Of a DNA stretch of 64,000 bases, positions 33,823 to 42,306 are shown piece by piece; the stretch's first letter is position 1, and each line of letters opens with the position of its first letter. The stretch covers positions 34,150-98,149 of the forward strand of contig JAVBQJ010000056.1 of the NCBI GenBank assembly GCA_031549115.1, in the 5' to 3' direction. A program made the position numbers and the translations under genes. Source of the stretch: JAVBQJ01 sp031549115 (GTDB lineage: Bacteria > Verrucomicrobiota > Lentisphaeria > Victivallales > Victivallaceae). Below the pieces are notes generated by a model. That model saw only the letters and a program-made list of their open reading frames with translations, searched no databases and was not told where the DNA came from.

Positions 33823-35866
33823 GGTTCGCCGTTTCGGTTCGGTCCCGGGCAGCCAGATAATACACCAGCAGCATCGTGGTATCGTCGGAGGCTTTGGCTC
33901 CGGCGCGGAAGCCGGTGATTTCGTCGACCATGTGGGCGATCCGCTCCTCCGGAGACAGGTGCGCAGTATGCTGCAATTCGAATTCCAAACGTTCATTGCC
34001 GAACAGCTCCTGCGCCGGGTTTTGCGCCTCCGTCACGCCGTCGGTATAGAGCAGCAAACCCTGTAACGGTGTCACGGCGATGGTGGTGTCGCGATACACG
34101 GTATCGGTGATTCCCAGGGGAGGACCGTGCAAATCCGACAGCTTCCGGAAGCCGCCGTCGGGCTCCAGAATATAGGGCGGATTGTGGCCGGCATTGCAGA
34201 AACGCAACTCGCCGTTCGTCAGATCCAGCACGGCCAGAAACAGCGTGACGAACATCATCAGCTCGTTGTTGCGGTTGAGATCGCGGTTGATCAGCGTCAT
34301 CGCTTCGCCCGGGGAAATGGTGCCTCCGGCCGCGTAACCGCGCTGCAAAGTCTGGGTCACCGCCATCATCAGGGCGCCCGAAATCTCCTTGCCGGAGACA
34401 TCGCCGATCACCAGATACAGCCGGTTGTCGTGCAGATAATAATCATACAGGTCGCCGCCGACTTTGCGGGCGGCTTCCAGGTAGGCCGCCAAACGGAAGT
34501 TGGCATTGTGCAGCATCTCCTCCTCTTTGGGCGGCAATAGCCAGCGCTGAATGGCCGAAGCCAGCTTCAACTCGCTTTCCAGGCGTTCCCGCGCCTGGGC
34601 ATTGGCCTGGATTTTGGCAAAATATTCCCTCAAGGCCTGCTGCATGTCGGAGAGCGCCTGCGCCAGAATGCCGATTTCGTTGGCGGCGTTGATGACCGGC
34701 AATTGCGCCTGGAAGTCGCCTTCGCCGATCTTGCGCGCCGCCCGGCTGAGCTCCTCCAGAGGGTGCAGCGCCCGGACCGTGGACAGCGTCACCCGGCCGG
34801 CGATACCGACCAGAAGCACCAACGCGCCGATGCCGAAGATCAATTCCATTTTCAGCAGTTCGCGGAACAGCGGCTGGTCGTTGAATACCAGCGCCAGCGT
34901 CCAGCCGGAGCTGTTCAACGGCAGATAATAGACACAGGCCTTGGCTTGGAACACCTGGCTGTAGAGAAATGGCTCGAAGCCGGTACGATTGGTTATCAGC
35001 CGCCGCAAGGCTTCCTGGTAAGAGTCCGAAGACGCGGAGTCGGGGTGACGCAATTCGGAGATGTCGCGGTTCACCAGTTCGGTTTTCGGATGCGAAATCA
35101 ACCGGCCGCTGGGAGAGAGCAAAAACGCGTAGCAGATATTGGCCAGATCGCTGTGGGTCGCCTGCGGATGCTCTTCGGTGATTTTATCGAACAAAAGACC
35201 GTTGGTCAGTTTGTCGTTGAGCCAGTCCAGCGAGATATCCACGGTGAATACGCCGATGAAATGCTCTTTGTTGTTCGACGCCGGAGCGAAAATCGGCGCC
35301 GAATAGGTCGTCATCACCACCTTGCCGATCGGGTCGAAATACGGTTCGCTCCAACTGCCGGCGGCTTCCCGCTGCGGGCGGGTGAACCACAAGGCTTCGT
35401 AGTACGGTTCCTCCGTGTCCACGACTTCACGGGTGGCCAGGAAGCCCTCCGGCGTGAAGCTGGTGTAGAGCATGCCGAAGCCGGCATCGGCTTTGGCGTC
35501 GGGCAGGAAAGCGAAGCTGCCGCCGAATATCGAGTGATCGGCGAAGTGCAGCCGCTCGATTGCGGTTTCCAGAATCTTGCGATAATCTCTTTCGCCCGTT
35601 TCAATGTAGGGAACCAGAGTGCCGATGACATCGGCGCTGCGGCTGATATTGCCGAGCGCCAGATCCAGCTCGCTGGCGATTTGCGTGCCTTTGACTTGAA
35701 CATCGCTGAACACATTGTTGAGCTTGTACTTCCACAGAAAGACACCCAAAAGTACGATGCCGCCCGCGCAGAAGAGCGCGACAATCAGCAGAATCAGCAT
35801 CATCTGCCGGAACACCAGTCCGTGCGATGTCCACAGGTTTCCCACCCGCTGCCGCAATGAAAACAT
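33815..35866 (-). CDS. Membrane-bound sensor with HAMP and SpoIIE/RsbU-type phosphatase domain
   Basis: 683 residues. One membrane helix near residues 20-45, a large periplasmic dCache-like sensor (to about 340), a second helix (LIFGIGALVLLVGIAG), a HAMP region (EELSRAARKIGEGDFQAQLP), a short coiled coil and a PP2C-type SpoIIE domain with KVGGDLYDYY, VIGDVSGKEISGALMM, FCNAGHNPPYIL, LYTDGVTEAQN and ASDDTTMLLVYY, i.e. the metal-binding Asp set is intact. Such proteins dephosphorylate anti-anti-sigma factors. No sigma-factor partner gene lies nearby. ATG at 35866 preferred over an overlapping GTG at 35872. Confidence 0.92.
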   Translation of the reverse strand: MFSLRQRVGNLWTSHGLVFRQMMLILLIVALFCAGGIVLLGVFLWKYKLNNVFSDVQVKGTQIASELDLALGNISRSADVIGTLVPYIETGERDYRKILETAIERLHFADHSIFGGSFAFLPDAKADAGFGMLYTSFTPEGFLATREVVDTEEPYYEALWFTRPQREAAGSWSEPYFDPIGKVVMTTYSAPIFAPASNNKEHFIGVFTVDISLDWLNDKLTNGLLFDKITEEHPQATHSDLANICYAFLLSPSGRLISHPKTELVNRDISELRHPDSASSDSYQEALRRLITNRTGFEPFLYSQVFQAKACVYYLPLNSSGWTLALVFNDQPLFRELLKMELIFGIGALVLLVGIAGRVTLSTVRALHPLEELSRAARKIGEGDFQAQLPVINAANEIGILAQALSDMQQALREYFAKIQANAQARERLESELKLASAIQRWLLPPKEEEMLHNANFRLAAYLEAARKVGGDLYDYYLHDNRLYLVIGDVSGKEISGALMMAVTQTLQRGYAAGGTISPGEAMTLINRDLNRNNELMMFVTLFLAVLDLTNGELRFCNAGHNPPYILEPDGGFRKLSDLHGPPLGITDTVYRDTTIAVTPLQGLLLYTDGVTEAQNPAQELFGNERLEFELQHTAHLSPEERIAHMVDEITGFRAGAKASDDTTMLLVYYLAARDRTETANHE

Positions 35867-35896
35867 AGTCACCTCGGGGGCTGGAGCTCCACTCCC

Positions 35897-36127
35897 TTAT
35901 TGCTTGAAGTCGTCGCCGATGGATTTGGCGATTTCCTGGCTGGAGGTGTGCGCGTCCGAGCTGGCATTCCCGCCCAGGGCTTCGGTCGCCCCGGAAAACA
36001 TCGCCCGGATCTGGTCGGAAAACGCCGCCACAATGACAAAACAGGCAATGGCCACTACCACGATGATGATGACATATTCCACCAGTGCCTGGCCCCGCTG
36101 CCGCAGGGAACGCTTTTCTCTCTTCAT
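35897..36127 (-). CDS. Flp/TadE-like mini-pilin (class III signal peptide)
   Basis: 76 residues from the ATG at 36127, preceded by AGGAGG. The motif GQALVEYVIIIVVVAIACFVIVAAF has the G/XXXXEY pattern of Flp pilins and related pseudopilins: short basic leader, processed before the hydrophobic helix. The tail is polar. A second small protein with the same layout is encoded 20 bases upstream. No TadA/CpaF, prepilin peptidase or RcpA gene is near, so assembly must use distant genes. Immediately upstream of the sensor phosphatase on the same strand. Confidence 0.75.
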   Translation of the reverse strand: MKREKRSLRQRGQALVEYVIIIVVVAIACFVIVAAFSDQIRAMFSGATEALGGNASSDAHTSSQEIAKSIGDDFKQ

Positions 36128-36147
36128 AATCAAAATCCTCCTGGAGT

Positions 36148-36333
36148 TTATGGATAACCGATTCCTATCAGACGCAATACCCACCAGCCGAAACGGGTGA
36201 AATGCAGCAGAAACCATAATGCCGCCCCCGCCAATATCCCGCAAAATACCACCATCACCGCGTATTCGGTCAAAACCTGTCCGCGTTGGCTCCGGCTGCC
36301 GAACCGCCGCGTCGGAGTAGAGTGGTTATGCAT
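36148..36333 (-). CDS. Flp/TadE-like mini-pilin, second copy
   Basis: 61 residues: a basic leader (HNHSTPTRRFGSRSQR) then GQVLTEYAVMVVFCGILAGAALWFLL, the same G-xxx-EY and hydrophobic layout as the 76-residue neighbour. The ribosome site is weak (GGTAAT before the ATG). The start lies one base from the panD stop, so it may rely on coupled translation from panD. Function is inferred from the motif only. Confidence 0.6.
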   Translation of the reverse strand: MHNHSTPTRRFGSRSQRGQVLTEYAVMVVFCGILAGAALWFLLHFTRFGWWVLRLIGIGYP

Positions 36334-36334
36334 A

Positions 36335-36706
36335 TTACCAATGACATTGCCCCTTGCGGGTCACAATGTTGTTGTGCTCGTCCAGAATGATGACCCGGGG
36401 CTCGAGGCCGCGTGCCTTTTCGGCGTCAAGCAGCGAAAAAGCCATGACCACGATCACATCCCCGACTTGCCCTTTGCGTGCCGCCGGTCCGTTCAAACAG
36501 AACATCTTGCTGCCGGGTTCCGCCGGGATTGCATAGGTTTCCAGCCGCTCCCCGTTGCGCCGGTTCGTGACCAGAATTTTTTCATACGGCAAAATTCCCG
36601 CCTCCGCCAGCAGCTCCGGATCGATGGCCAGACTGCCTTCGTAATCCAGTTCGCAGGCGGTCAGACGCGCCATGTGAATTTTTCCGGTTAACATTTGTTT
36701 GTACAT
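36335..36706 (-). CDS. panD: Aspartate 1-decarboxylase
   Basis: 123 residues. Makes beta-alanine for pantothenate/CoA. With the ATG at 36706 (AAGGA upstream) the self-cleavage pair falls at Gly24-Ser25 in DYEGS, the same numbering as E. coli PanD, which supports this start. KILVTNRRNGERLETYAI, CLNGPAARKGQVGDVIVVMAF complete the family pattern. The cleaved Ser becomes the pyruvoyl cofactor. It heads a minus-strand group with the two mini-pilin genes, a combination with no obvious functional link. No panB/panC nearby. Confidence 0.95.
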   Translation of the reverse strand: MYKQMLTGKIHMARLTACELDYEGSLAIDPELLAEAGILPYEKILVTNRRNGERLETYAIPAEPGSKMFCLNGPAARKGQVGDVIVVMAFSLLDAEKARGLEPRVIILDEHNNIVTRKGQCHW

Positions 36707-36776
36707 TTTTCTCAAGTCCTTTTCAGGCGCCGCTTCAACGGCTTCGTACCAATACTATACATGCATTGCCGTTGTT

Positions 36777-37916
36777 TTACAATCCGGCGTGTTGTTTTTT
36801 TGCCGATACCGCCTCGATGTGGTCGCAGGCGACCTCCGCCCGGCGGTAGAAATCCGCGCTGCCGCCGTAAGCGCGCACCTGCCGGGCCAGCGTATTCCGG
36901 TAGTCCGCATCGCCGAGAAACCGGCGCAATGCTGTCTGCAATTCGTTCGGGTTGAACGGTTCGGACAGTGCCACTCCGCCGGAATCGGCGACGAAGCCGG
37001 CGAAACCGCAGCAGCCGGAAGCGATCGGCGGCAAGCCCGCCGCGATGGCTTCGATCAATACGGTGCCGGTGGCCTCATTGCGCGCCGGGTGCACCAGGGC
37101 ATCCGCCGCCAGCAGCAGCTCCGGCACATCTTCGCGCCCTCCGGCCCAGATGATCCGGTCATGGAGGCCGAGCGCATCGGCCCGGCGCCGGAACGTATCG
37201 ATGTGTCCATCGTAACCGGCCACCAGCCAGCGCGTCCGGCGCCGCAGCTCCTCCGGTAATCCCGCCAGGGCGGCGACGGTACGGTCGACTCCCTTGGTCC
37301 GGAAGCCGGAACCGACACTCAGCAGCAGCAATTCATCCGGAGCGATGCCCAATTCGCCGCGCTTGGCTTCCCGGAGCGCCTGCGCCCTGGTCTCCTCCGG
37401 CCGTTTCCGGTCGGAGGCAATACCGGGCGGCAGCAGCGTGAAACGGGCATCCGGCGTCCGGTAAAGGCGCTGGAAATCACACTTCTGGCGCGGGGTCAAA
37501 TAGAGAATTCCCGGTCCGGAAGCCGGATCGCATACGGCTTGCTCCAGCGCGCCGAAGATCCGGTAGCGGCGGGTGAACAGCTTCGCATACCACGGCTTGC
37601 GCGCCGCCTGCAGCCCGAAACAGTTGTCGGCGGCGAAATAGACATCGAGGCCCGGAAGCCGGTTGAAGCCGACCAGCACGCCGCCGGCAAAGCGACGCAA
37701 TACCTCCCGGCCGAAGTTCCGCATCCGGATATGGTTGCCGCAGCCCGGCGCCGGCAGCAGCCGGACTTCCACCTCCGGCCACGCTTCGGCGTCCCAGCGG
37801 GCGGTGAAAATCGTCACCCGGTGGCCGCGCTTGAGCAGCTCTTCGGCGATCCGGCGCATGTCGCGCTGGAGGCCGCCGTGCGGGAAATACCGGTAAATGG
37901 CCAGTGTCGTGTCCAT
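36777..37916 (-). CDS. GT4 glycosyltransferase, WaaG-like (LPS core)
   Basis: 379 residues; ATG at 37916 with GGGAG upstream. IYRYFPHGGLQRDMRRIAEELLKRGHRVTIFTARW is characteristic of WaaG/RfaG, which adds the first glucose to the LPS inner core. FAADNCFG, LPPGIASDR, LLLLSVGSGFRTKGVDR (donor-binding loop) and the E-x7-E motif in ARNEATGTVLIEAIA follow. Inner-membrane-associated on the cytoplasmic face. It lies just past the pnp terminator, so it probably has its own promoter or receives some read-through. Confidence 0.85.
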   Translation of the reverse strand: MDTTLAIYRYFPHGGLQRDMRRIAEELLKRGHRVTIFTARWDAEAWPEVEVRLLPAPGCGNHIRMRNFGREVLRRFAGGVLVGFNRLPGLDVYFAADNCFGLQAARKPWYAKLFTRRYRIFGALEQAVCDPASGPGILYLTPRQKCDFQRLYRTPDARFTLLPPGIASDRKRPEETRAQALREAKRGELGIAPDELLLLSVGSGFRTKGVDRTVAALAGLPEELRRRTRWLVAGYDGHIDTFRRRADALGLHDRIIWAGGREDVPELLLAADALVHPARNEATGTVLIEAIAAGLPPIASGCCGFAGFVADSGGVALSEPFNPNELQTALRRFLGDADYRNTLARQVRAYGGSADFYRRAEVACDHIEAVSAKKQHAGL

Positions 37917-37926
37917 TTTCGCTCCC

Positions 37927-37955
37927 AAAAAAAGCGCCGCCGTTGCCGGCGGCGC
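37927..37955 (-). terminator. Intrinsic terminator of pnp
   Basis: On the minus strand a 9-bp GC stem (GCGCCGCCG arms, 37934-37942 and 37947-37955) with a four-base loop is followed by seven T residues (A run 37927-37933). It lies 18 bases after the pnp stop. Confidence 0.92.
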
Positions 37956-37973
37956 CAACTTCACCCGAGTTGC

Positions 37974-40088
37974 TTATTCGCCGAGCTCTTTCAGCGCGGC
38001 TTTCCGGCTCAGGCGGATCTTGCCGGACTGGTCGATATCGAGCACCTTGACCGTGACTTGCGAACCCATTTCGCAGATGTCGGCGACTTCGCGGACGCGG
38101 TAGTCGGCCATTTCGGAAATGTGCAGCAGTCCTTCGACGCCGGGCAGGATTTCGACGAAGGCGCCGAAGTCCTTGACCCCGGTGACTTTGCCGCGGTAGA
38201 TCTTGCCGATCTCCGCTTCGGCGGTCGAACCCAGGACGCGGAGCTTGGCCGCTTCGAGGTGTTCCTTGTCCTGCGCCATGATCTTGACCGTGCCGCTGTC
38301 GTCGATGTCGATGCTGGCACCGGTTTCTTCGGTGATCGCCCGGATATTCTTGCCGCCGGGGCCGATCAGGGCGCCGATCTTGGCCGGATTGATGGTGACC
38401 ACTTCCATACGCGGAGCACGTTCGGAAACTTCATCGCGCGGCGCCGCCAGACAGGCGGTCATCACTTCGAGAATCTTCAGCCGGGCCACCCGGTCGCGTT
38501 CCATGCCCTGGCACAACAGATCGATCGAAATCCCCGGCAGCTTCAGGTCGAGCTGAAAGCCGGTGATACCGTAGCTGGTGCCGCAAACCTTGAAGTCCAT
38601 GTCGCCGAAGTGGTCTTCGGCGCCGATGATATCGGTGAGCAGCAATTCTTTGCCGCTGTCGTCGGTCACCAGCCCGCAGGAGATTCCCGCCACCGGAGCG
38701 ATGATCGGAACGCCCGCGTCCATCAGCGCCAGCGTGGCGCCGCAAACCGATGCCATCGAGGTGGAACCGTTCGACGCCATGATTTCGGAGACGCAGCGGA
38801 CCACATACGGGAAGTCTTTCGGTATGACCTTCGAAACCGAACGCTCGGCGAGATCGCCGTGGCCGATTTCACGACGGCCGGGACCCATGATCCGGCCGAC
38901 TTCGCCGACGCTGTAGTTCGGGAAGTTGTAATGCAAATAAAAACGCTTTTCGCGGGTCATGTCGCCGGCGGCGGTGATGTTTTCGTATTCCTGCGCGTCG
39001 CCGTCGCTGCCCAGAGTGGCGATGACCAGCGCCTGGGTTTCGCCGCGGGAGAAGAGCGCCGAGCCGTGAACCACCGGGAGCACGCCGGCTTCCGCCGTCA
39101 GCGGCCGGAGTTCGTCGATCTGGCGGCCGTCCGGACGGTACTGCTTCTCGAGGATGGTCTTGCGCGTCACGTCGCGGACCAGGTCATCGAAGCCCTTGTG
39201 GGTTTCCAGCGCGAAATCGGCGTCGTTCATGTCGGCGAAATCGGCGCGCAGCGCCGCGCGCAAGTCGGCCAGCAGCGCGTCCATCGCTTCCAGCCGGTCG
39301 GCCTTGCCGGGAACGGTGCAGACCGCTTCGATCCGGTCGGCGCAGAACGCTTCCAGACCCTTCTGGAGCGCTTCCGGCACCAGATACAGCTTCGGCGTCT
39401 TTTTTGCCTTGCCGGCGGTTTTGGCCAGTTCTTCCTGCGCGGCGCACTGGACCTTGACGATATCGTTGGCGAAATACATCGCGTTCTTGAGTTCTTCTTC
39501 GGTGACGAATTCGGATTCGCCTTCGATCATGATCACCTTGTCCGGCATGCCGGCGTAGATCAGATCGAGTTTGCTCGTTTTCATCTCTTCGGCGCTCGGG
39601 TTGGCGACGAATTTGCCGTCGACCATACCGACGCGGACGGCGCCGATCGGTCCCTGGAACGGCAGGTCGGAGAGCATCAACGACATGCTGGCGCCGAGCA
39701 TCGCCAGCACATCCGGCTCGTTCTTGCCGTCGGCGGCGAGCAGCAGGATCTGAACCTGGACTTCATCGAAGAAGCCCTTCGGGACCAGCGGCCGCAGCGG
39801 CCGGTCGGTGACGCGGCAGGTCAGGATTTCCTTGGTCGAAGGACGCCCTTCGCGCTTGATGTAGCCGCCGGGGAAACGCCCCGCGGCGCTGTACTTTTCG
39901 CGGTAATCGACCTGCAGCGGGAAGAAATCGGTGCCCGGACGCGCCGGCCCCGAACACGCCGCGGCGAAAATCACTGTGTCACCCATCCTGACGGTACAGG
40001 AACCGTTGGCGAGGTTGCCCATTTTGCCGGTGGAAATCTCGATGGTTTTCCCGCCGTCAAACGAAAATTGAATCTTCTGTTCAGCCAT
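37974..40088 (-). CDS. pnp: Polynucleotide phosphorylase
   Basis: 704 residues. Two RNase PH-like cores (GSCTVRMGDTVIFAAACSG ... DRPLRPLVPKGF; and FSRGETQALVIATLGS ... GSTSMASVCGATLALMDAGVP) flank the helical linker, then a KH domain (IGALIGPGGKNIRAITEETGA) and an S1 domain (GKVTGVKDFGAFVEILPGVEGLLHIS). It degrades RNA 3' to 5' phosphorolytically and is part of the RNA degradosome in many bacteria. The ATG at 40088 is preceded by AAAGG; the open frame upstream is leader. rpsO, the common neighbour, is not present. Confidence 0.97.
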   Translation of the reverse strand: MAEQKIQFSFDGGKTIEISTGKMGNLANGSCTVRMGDTVIFAAACSGPARPGTDFFPLQVDYREKYSAAGRFPGGYIKREGRPSTKEILTCRVTDRPLRPLVPKGFFDEVQVQILLLAADGKNEPDVLAMLGASMSLMLSDLPFQGPIGAVRVGMVDGKFVANPSAEEMKTSKLDLIYAGMPDKVIMIEGESEFVTEEELKNAMYFANDIVKVQCAAQEELAKTAGKAKKTPKLYLVPEALQKGLEAFCADRIEAVCTVPGKADRLEAMDALLADLRAALRADFADMNDADFALETHKGFDDLVRDVTRKTILEKQYRPDGRQIDELRPLTAEAGVLPVVHGSALFSRGETQALVIATLGSDGDAQEYENITAAGDMTREKRFYLHYNFPNYSVGEVGRIMGPGRREIGHGDLAERSVSKVIPKDFPYVVRCVSEIMASNGSTSMASVCGATLALMDAGVPIIAPVAGISCGLVTDDSGKELLLTDIIGAEDHFGDMDFKVCGTSYGITGFQLDLKLPGISIDLLCQGMERDRVARLKILEVMTACLAAPRDEVSERAPRMEVVTINPAKIGALIGPGGKNIRAITEETGASIDIDDSGTVKIMAQDKEHLEAAKLRVLGSTAEAEIGKIYRGKVTGVKDFGAFVEILPGVEGLLHISEMADYRVREVADICEMGSQVTVKVLDIDQSGKIRLSRKAALKELGE

Positions 40089-40392
40089 TTTTGACCTTTC
40101 TCTATCGCAATGTGCTGTTTTTCGATGGCAATAGTCGAAAGAGAAGCTGAATTCTCCGTCCTGCGTGCCATCCGGCGCCGGAGCGGGCTGCCGCGACGGA
40201 ATCGATAATGGAAAAGCAGTCTTCCCGTCCGGCGGAACCGCGCTGTCAAAACCCCGAAAAACCTTCGAGACCCTGAAAGCGGCCGCATTCCGCAGCGAAA
40301 ACCGGATCGCCATCATCCTCTTTCTGTCGCCGGCAACATTGTAAATACAGTTCCCGTGAAGTAAATATAACCCCTTTGCCGTGAAAAAGCAA
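40089..40392 (-). promoter_or_regulatory. pnp promoter and long leader
   Basis: Minus-strand TTGCTT (40387-40392) and TATATT (40364-40369) are 17 bases apart and imply a leader of roughly 270 bases before the ATG. The leader contains short GC palindromes but no single dominant hairpin that I can define. In E. coli the pnp leader is the target of autoregulation, so the length is suggestive. No gene is seen between 40089 and 40539. Confidence 0.5.
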
Positions 40393-40467
40393 ACGCCGCC
40401 GCAAACAAAAAAAGCACTGTCGGAATGAATAATCGCAAAAAAAATCAAATTTTCGCAACAACCGACA

Positions 40468-40496
40468 TTGGCTTTTGTCGGATTTCCTATTATAAT
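40468..40496 (+). promoter_or_regulatory. Promoter of the 40.5-kb isomerase
   Basis: TTGGCT (40468-40473) and TATAAT (40491-40496, consensus) with a 17-base spacer. Confidence 0.75.
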
Positions 40497-40539
40497 ATAA
40501 AAAGAACTTCGATTTGAACCATCCGGAAAAGGAGCAAAA

Positions 40540-41289
40540 ATGAGCAAGCGTCAATTGGGTGTGCAACTGTATTCGCTGCGGGCGGCGGCGGTGAAGGACT
40601 TCGTCAAAGTATTGAAGGATGTCGCCAATGCCGGGTACAAGGTGGTGGAGCCGGCCGGGTTTCACGACCTGAGTCCCAAGGAATTCAAAAAAGTGATCGA
40701 CGACCTCGGCTTGAAGGTGGTTTCGTCGCATTCGCCGTGGATCACGCCGGACAATGTCCGGGAGTGTGTCGACGCCGCGCATGCGATCGGCGCCGAATAC
40801 CTGATCTGCGGTTACGGTCCCGACGACTTCAAGACGCTGGATACGATCAAAAACGCGGCGGAGCGTACCAATCGGATGCTGGAACAGATGGCCGGCAGCG
40901 GCATCAAGCTGGCGCAGCACAACCACGACTTCGAATTCCAGCGCCTCGACGGCCGGTTGAAGTACGATTACTACTTCGACGAGTGCCCGGACATTCAGTT
41001 GGAGCTGGACACCTACTGGTGTGCCAACTTCGGCGCCGAGGACCCGGCGGCGATGGTCAAATATTATGCCGACCGGCTGGCGCTGCTGCATATCAAGGAC
41101 GGCAACCTGATCCCCGGCGATTATAAGTTCGTCGCCGTCGGCACCGGCAAGATCGACGTGCCCGCGGTGATCGCCGCGGCCCCGGCGCAGGTTTCGACCA
41201 TGATCGTGGAAATGGACGATTGCGCCACCGACATGCTCGAGGCGTTGACGGCCGGACGCCGTTATCTGGTCGACAACAAGCTGGTCTGA
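40540..41289 (+). CDS. Sugar phosphate isomerase/epimerase, TIM barrel
   Basis: 249 residues, xylose-isomerase-like barrel. LGVQLYSLRAAAVKDF opens the first strand; HNHDFEFQ (Glu), LELDTYW (Asp), LLHIKDG (His/Asp) and IVEMDD (Glu) supply the expected metal ligands. Members act on sugars, inosose or hydroxypyruvate. AAGGAG precedes the ATG and a strong promoter lies at 40468-40496. It is a single-gene unit facing the convergent AraC gene; its relation to the GH106-like locus beyond is plausible but unproven. Confidence 0.87.
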   Translation: MSKRQLGVQLYSLRAAAVKDFVKVLKDVANAGYKVVEPAGFHDLSPKEFKKVIDDLGLKVVSSHSPWITPDNVRECVDAAHAIGAEYLICGYGPDDFKTLDTIKNAAERTNRMLEQMAGSGIKLAQHNHDFEFQRLDGRLKYDYYFDECPDIQLELDTYWCANFGAEDPAAMVKYYADRLALLHIKDGNLIPGDYKFVAVGTGKIDVPAVIAAAPAQVSTMIVEMDDCATDMLEALTAGRRYLVDNKLV

Positions 41290-41342
41290 GCCCGCTTGTG
41301 ATTTTACCGGTCGTGGATCATGGATTCGCGGCCGGTATTTTT

Positions 41343-42200
41343 TTACTTTGAATTCTGTTCCCGCCAGTGCTTCGGCGCCAGTCCGTAGTGGCGTTTGAAC
41401 AGCCGCGAATATTGAAATTCGTCGGCAAGACCCACTGCCGCCGCGATCTGTTTGAGCGGCAGCCGGCGCCGCAGCAACGGCAGGCTTTGCGCCAGCCGGC
41501 AGGCCGCCAGCGCGTTCATGACGCTGTCGCCGGTTTCTGCGTGATAACGGTGCGTCAGGGTCGAACGGCTCAGCTTCAGCGCGCCGGCAATCTCTCTTAA
41601 GGTCAACGTTTCTTGGTAGTGCCGCTCGAGGTAATCGCGCACGCGCCGCGAAAGCGTCCGTTCGGAATGGCTTTCCCGGGTCAGTTTCCAGCCGTCCTCC
41701 TGCGGCTGTGCGTATTCGAGCAGATAATCGAAAAAGTGATAAAGCTCCGCGATCGCGGCGAGGATGCCGCGGTTGCCGCGCCGGATGCCGCAGGCCGCGA
41801 TCGCAGTGATCCGCCGCGCCAGTTCGAGCTCCGGATCGTAAATCGCCGCAAAGCCGGACGCGCCGATCAATGGCTCCAGCCCCAACTGGATGCCGCCGTC
41901 GAAGATGATGTAACAGCTCTCGTGCATGCCGGCGTCGCGGTTGTCCTCCACCCAGCCGGTGCCGGGCGCGTACAGATGCGCCCGGCCGGGGGAGCGCCTT
42001 CGCCAGACGGAGGAAGCGCCGGGACGGGTGTGGCCGCAATAGCTGATCGGGCAATCGAGCACCCAATACGGGAAACGCAGCTCGCCGCTCAAGGTCCGGT
42101 CGCCGCTGCGGAAGCGGCAGGCGCTGAGAATGCGCACCGGCGATTCCCGCTGCGTTTCCGGGTCAAAGGTGAAAGCGTACAGAGTTGCCGGATTTGCCAT
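41343..42200 (-). CDS. AraC-family regulator of the GH106-like locus
   Basis: 285 residues from the ATG at 42200 (AAAGGG upstream). The N-terminal half is a sugar-sensor-like beta domain (GHTRPGASSVWRRRSPGRAHLYAPGTGW). The C-terminal DNA-binding part has LTLREIAGALKLSRSTLTHRYHAETG and LPLKQIAAAVGLADEFQYSRLFKRHYGLAPKHWRE. Divergent from the hydrolase gene at 42307 over a 106-base spacer, which suggests direct control. Confidence 0.9.
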   Translation of the reverse strand: MANPATLYAFTFDPETQRESPVRILSACRFRSGDRTLSGELRFPYWVLDCPISYCGHTRPGASSVWRRRSPGRAHLYAPGTGWVEDNRDAGMHESCYIIFDGGIQLGLEPLIGASGFAAIYDPELELARRITAIAACGIRRGNRGILAAIAELYHFFDYLLEYAQPQEDGWKLTRESHSERTLSRRVRDYLERHYQETLTLREIAGALKLSRSTLTHRYHAETGDSVMNALAACRLAQSLPLLRRRLPLKQIAAAVGLADEFQYSRLFKRHYGLAPKHWREQNSK

Positions 42201-42306
42201 GAAAAAGCCCTTTCTGCGATAGGAGCCGATGTATTTATGCTCTATACTATAATACGTCGATGCTCGTAAAGCCAAATGATTTGATGCAAAAAAAGGAGAT
42301 GTCACC
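42201..42306. promoter_or_regulatory. Divergent promoter region, AraC / GH106-like gene
   Basis: A consensus TATAAT at 42248-42253 on the plus strand has only a weak -35 17 bases upstream, as expected for an activator-dependent promoter. On the minus strand TTTACG and TATAGA about 18 bases apart could serve the regulator. AAAGGAG precedes the hydrolase start. Confidence 0.4.

Noticed and set aside
40089..40547. N-terminal extension of pnp by about 150 residues
   Set aside because: The extension contains the predicted promoter and has no ribosome site; the normal PNPase N-terminus starts at 40088.
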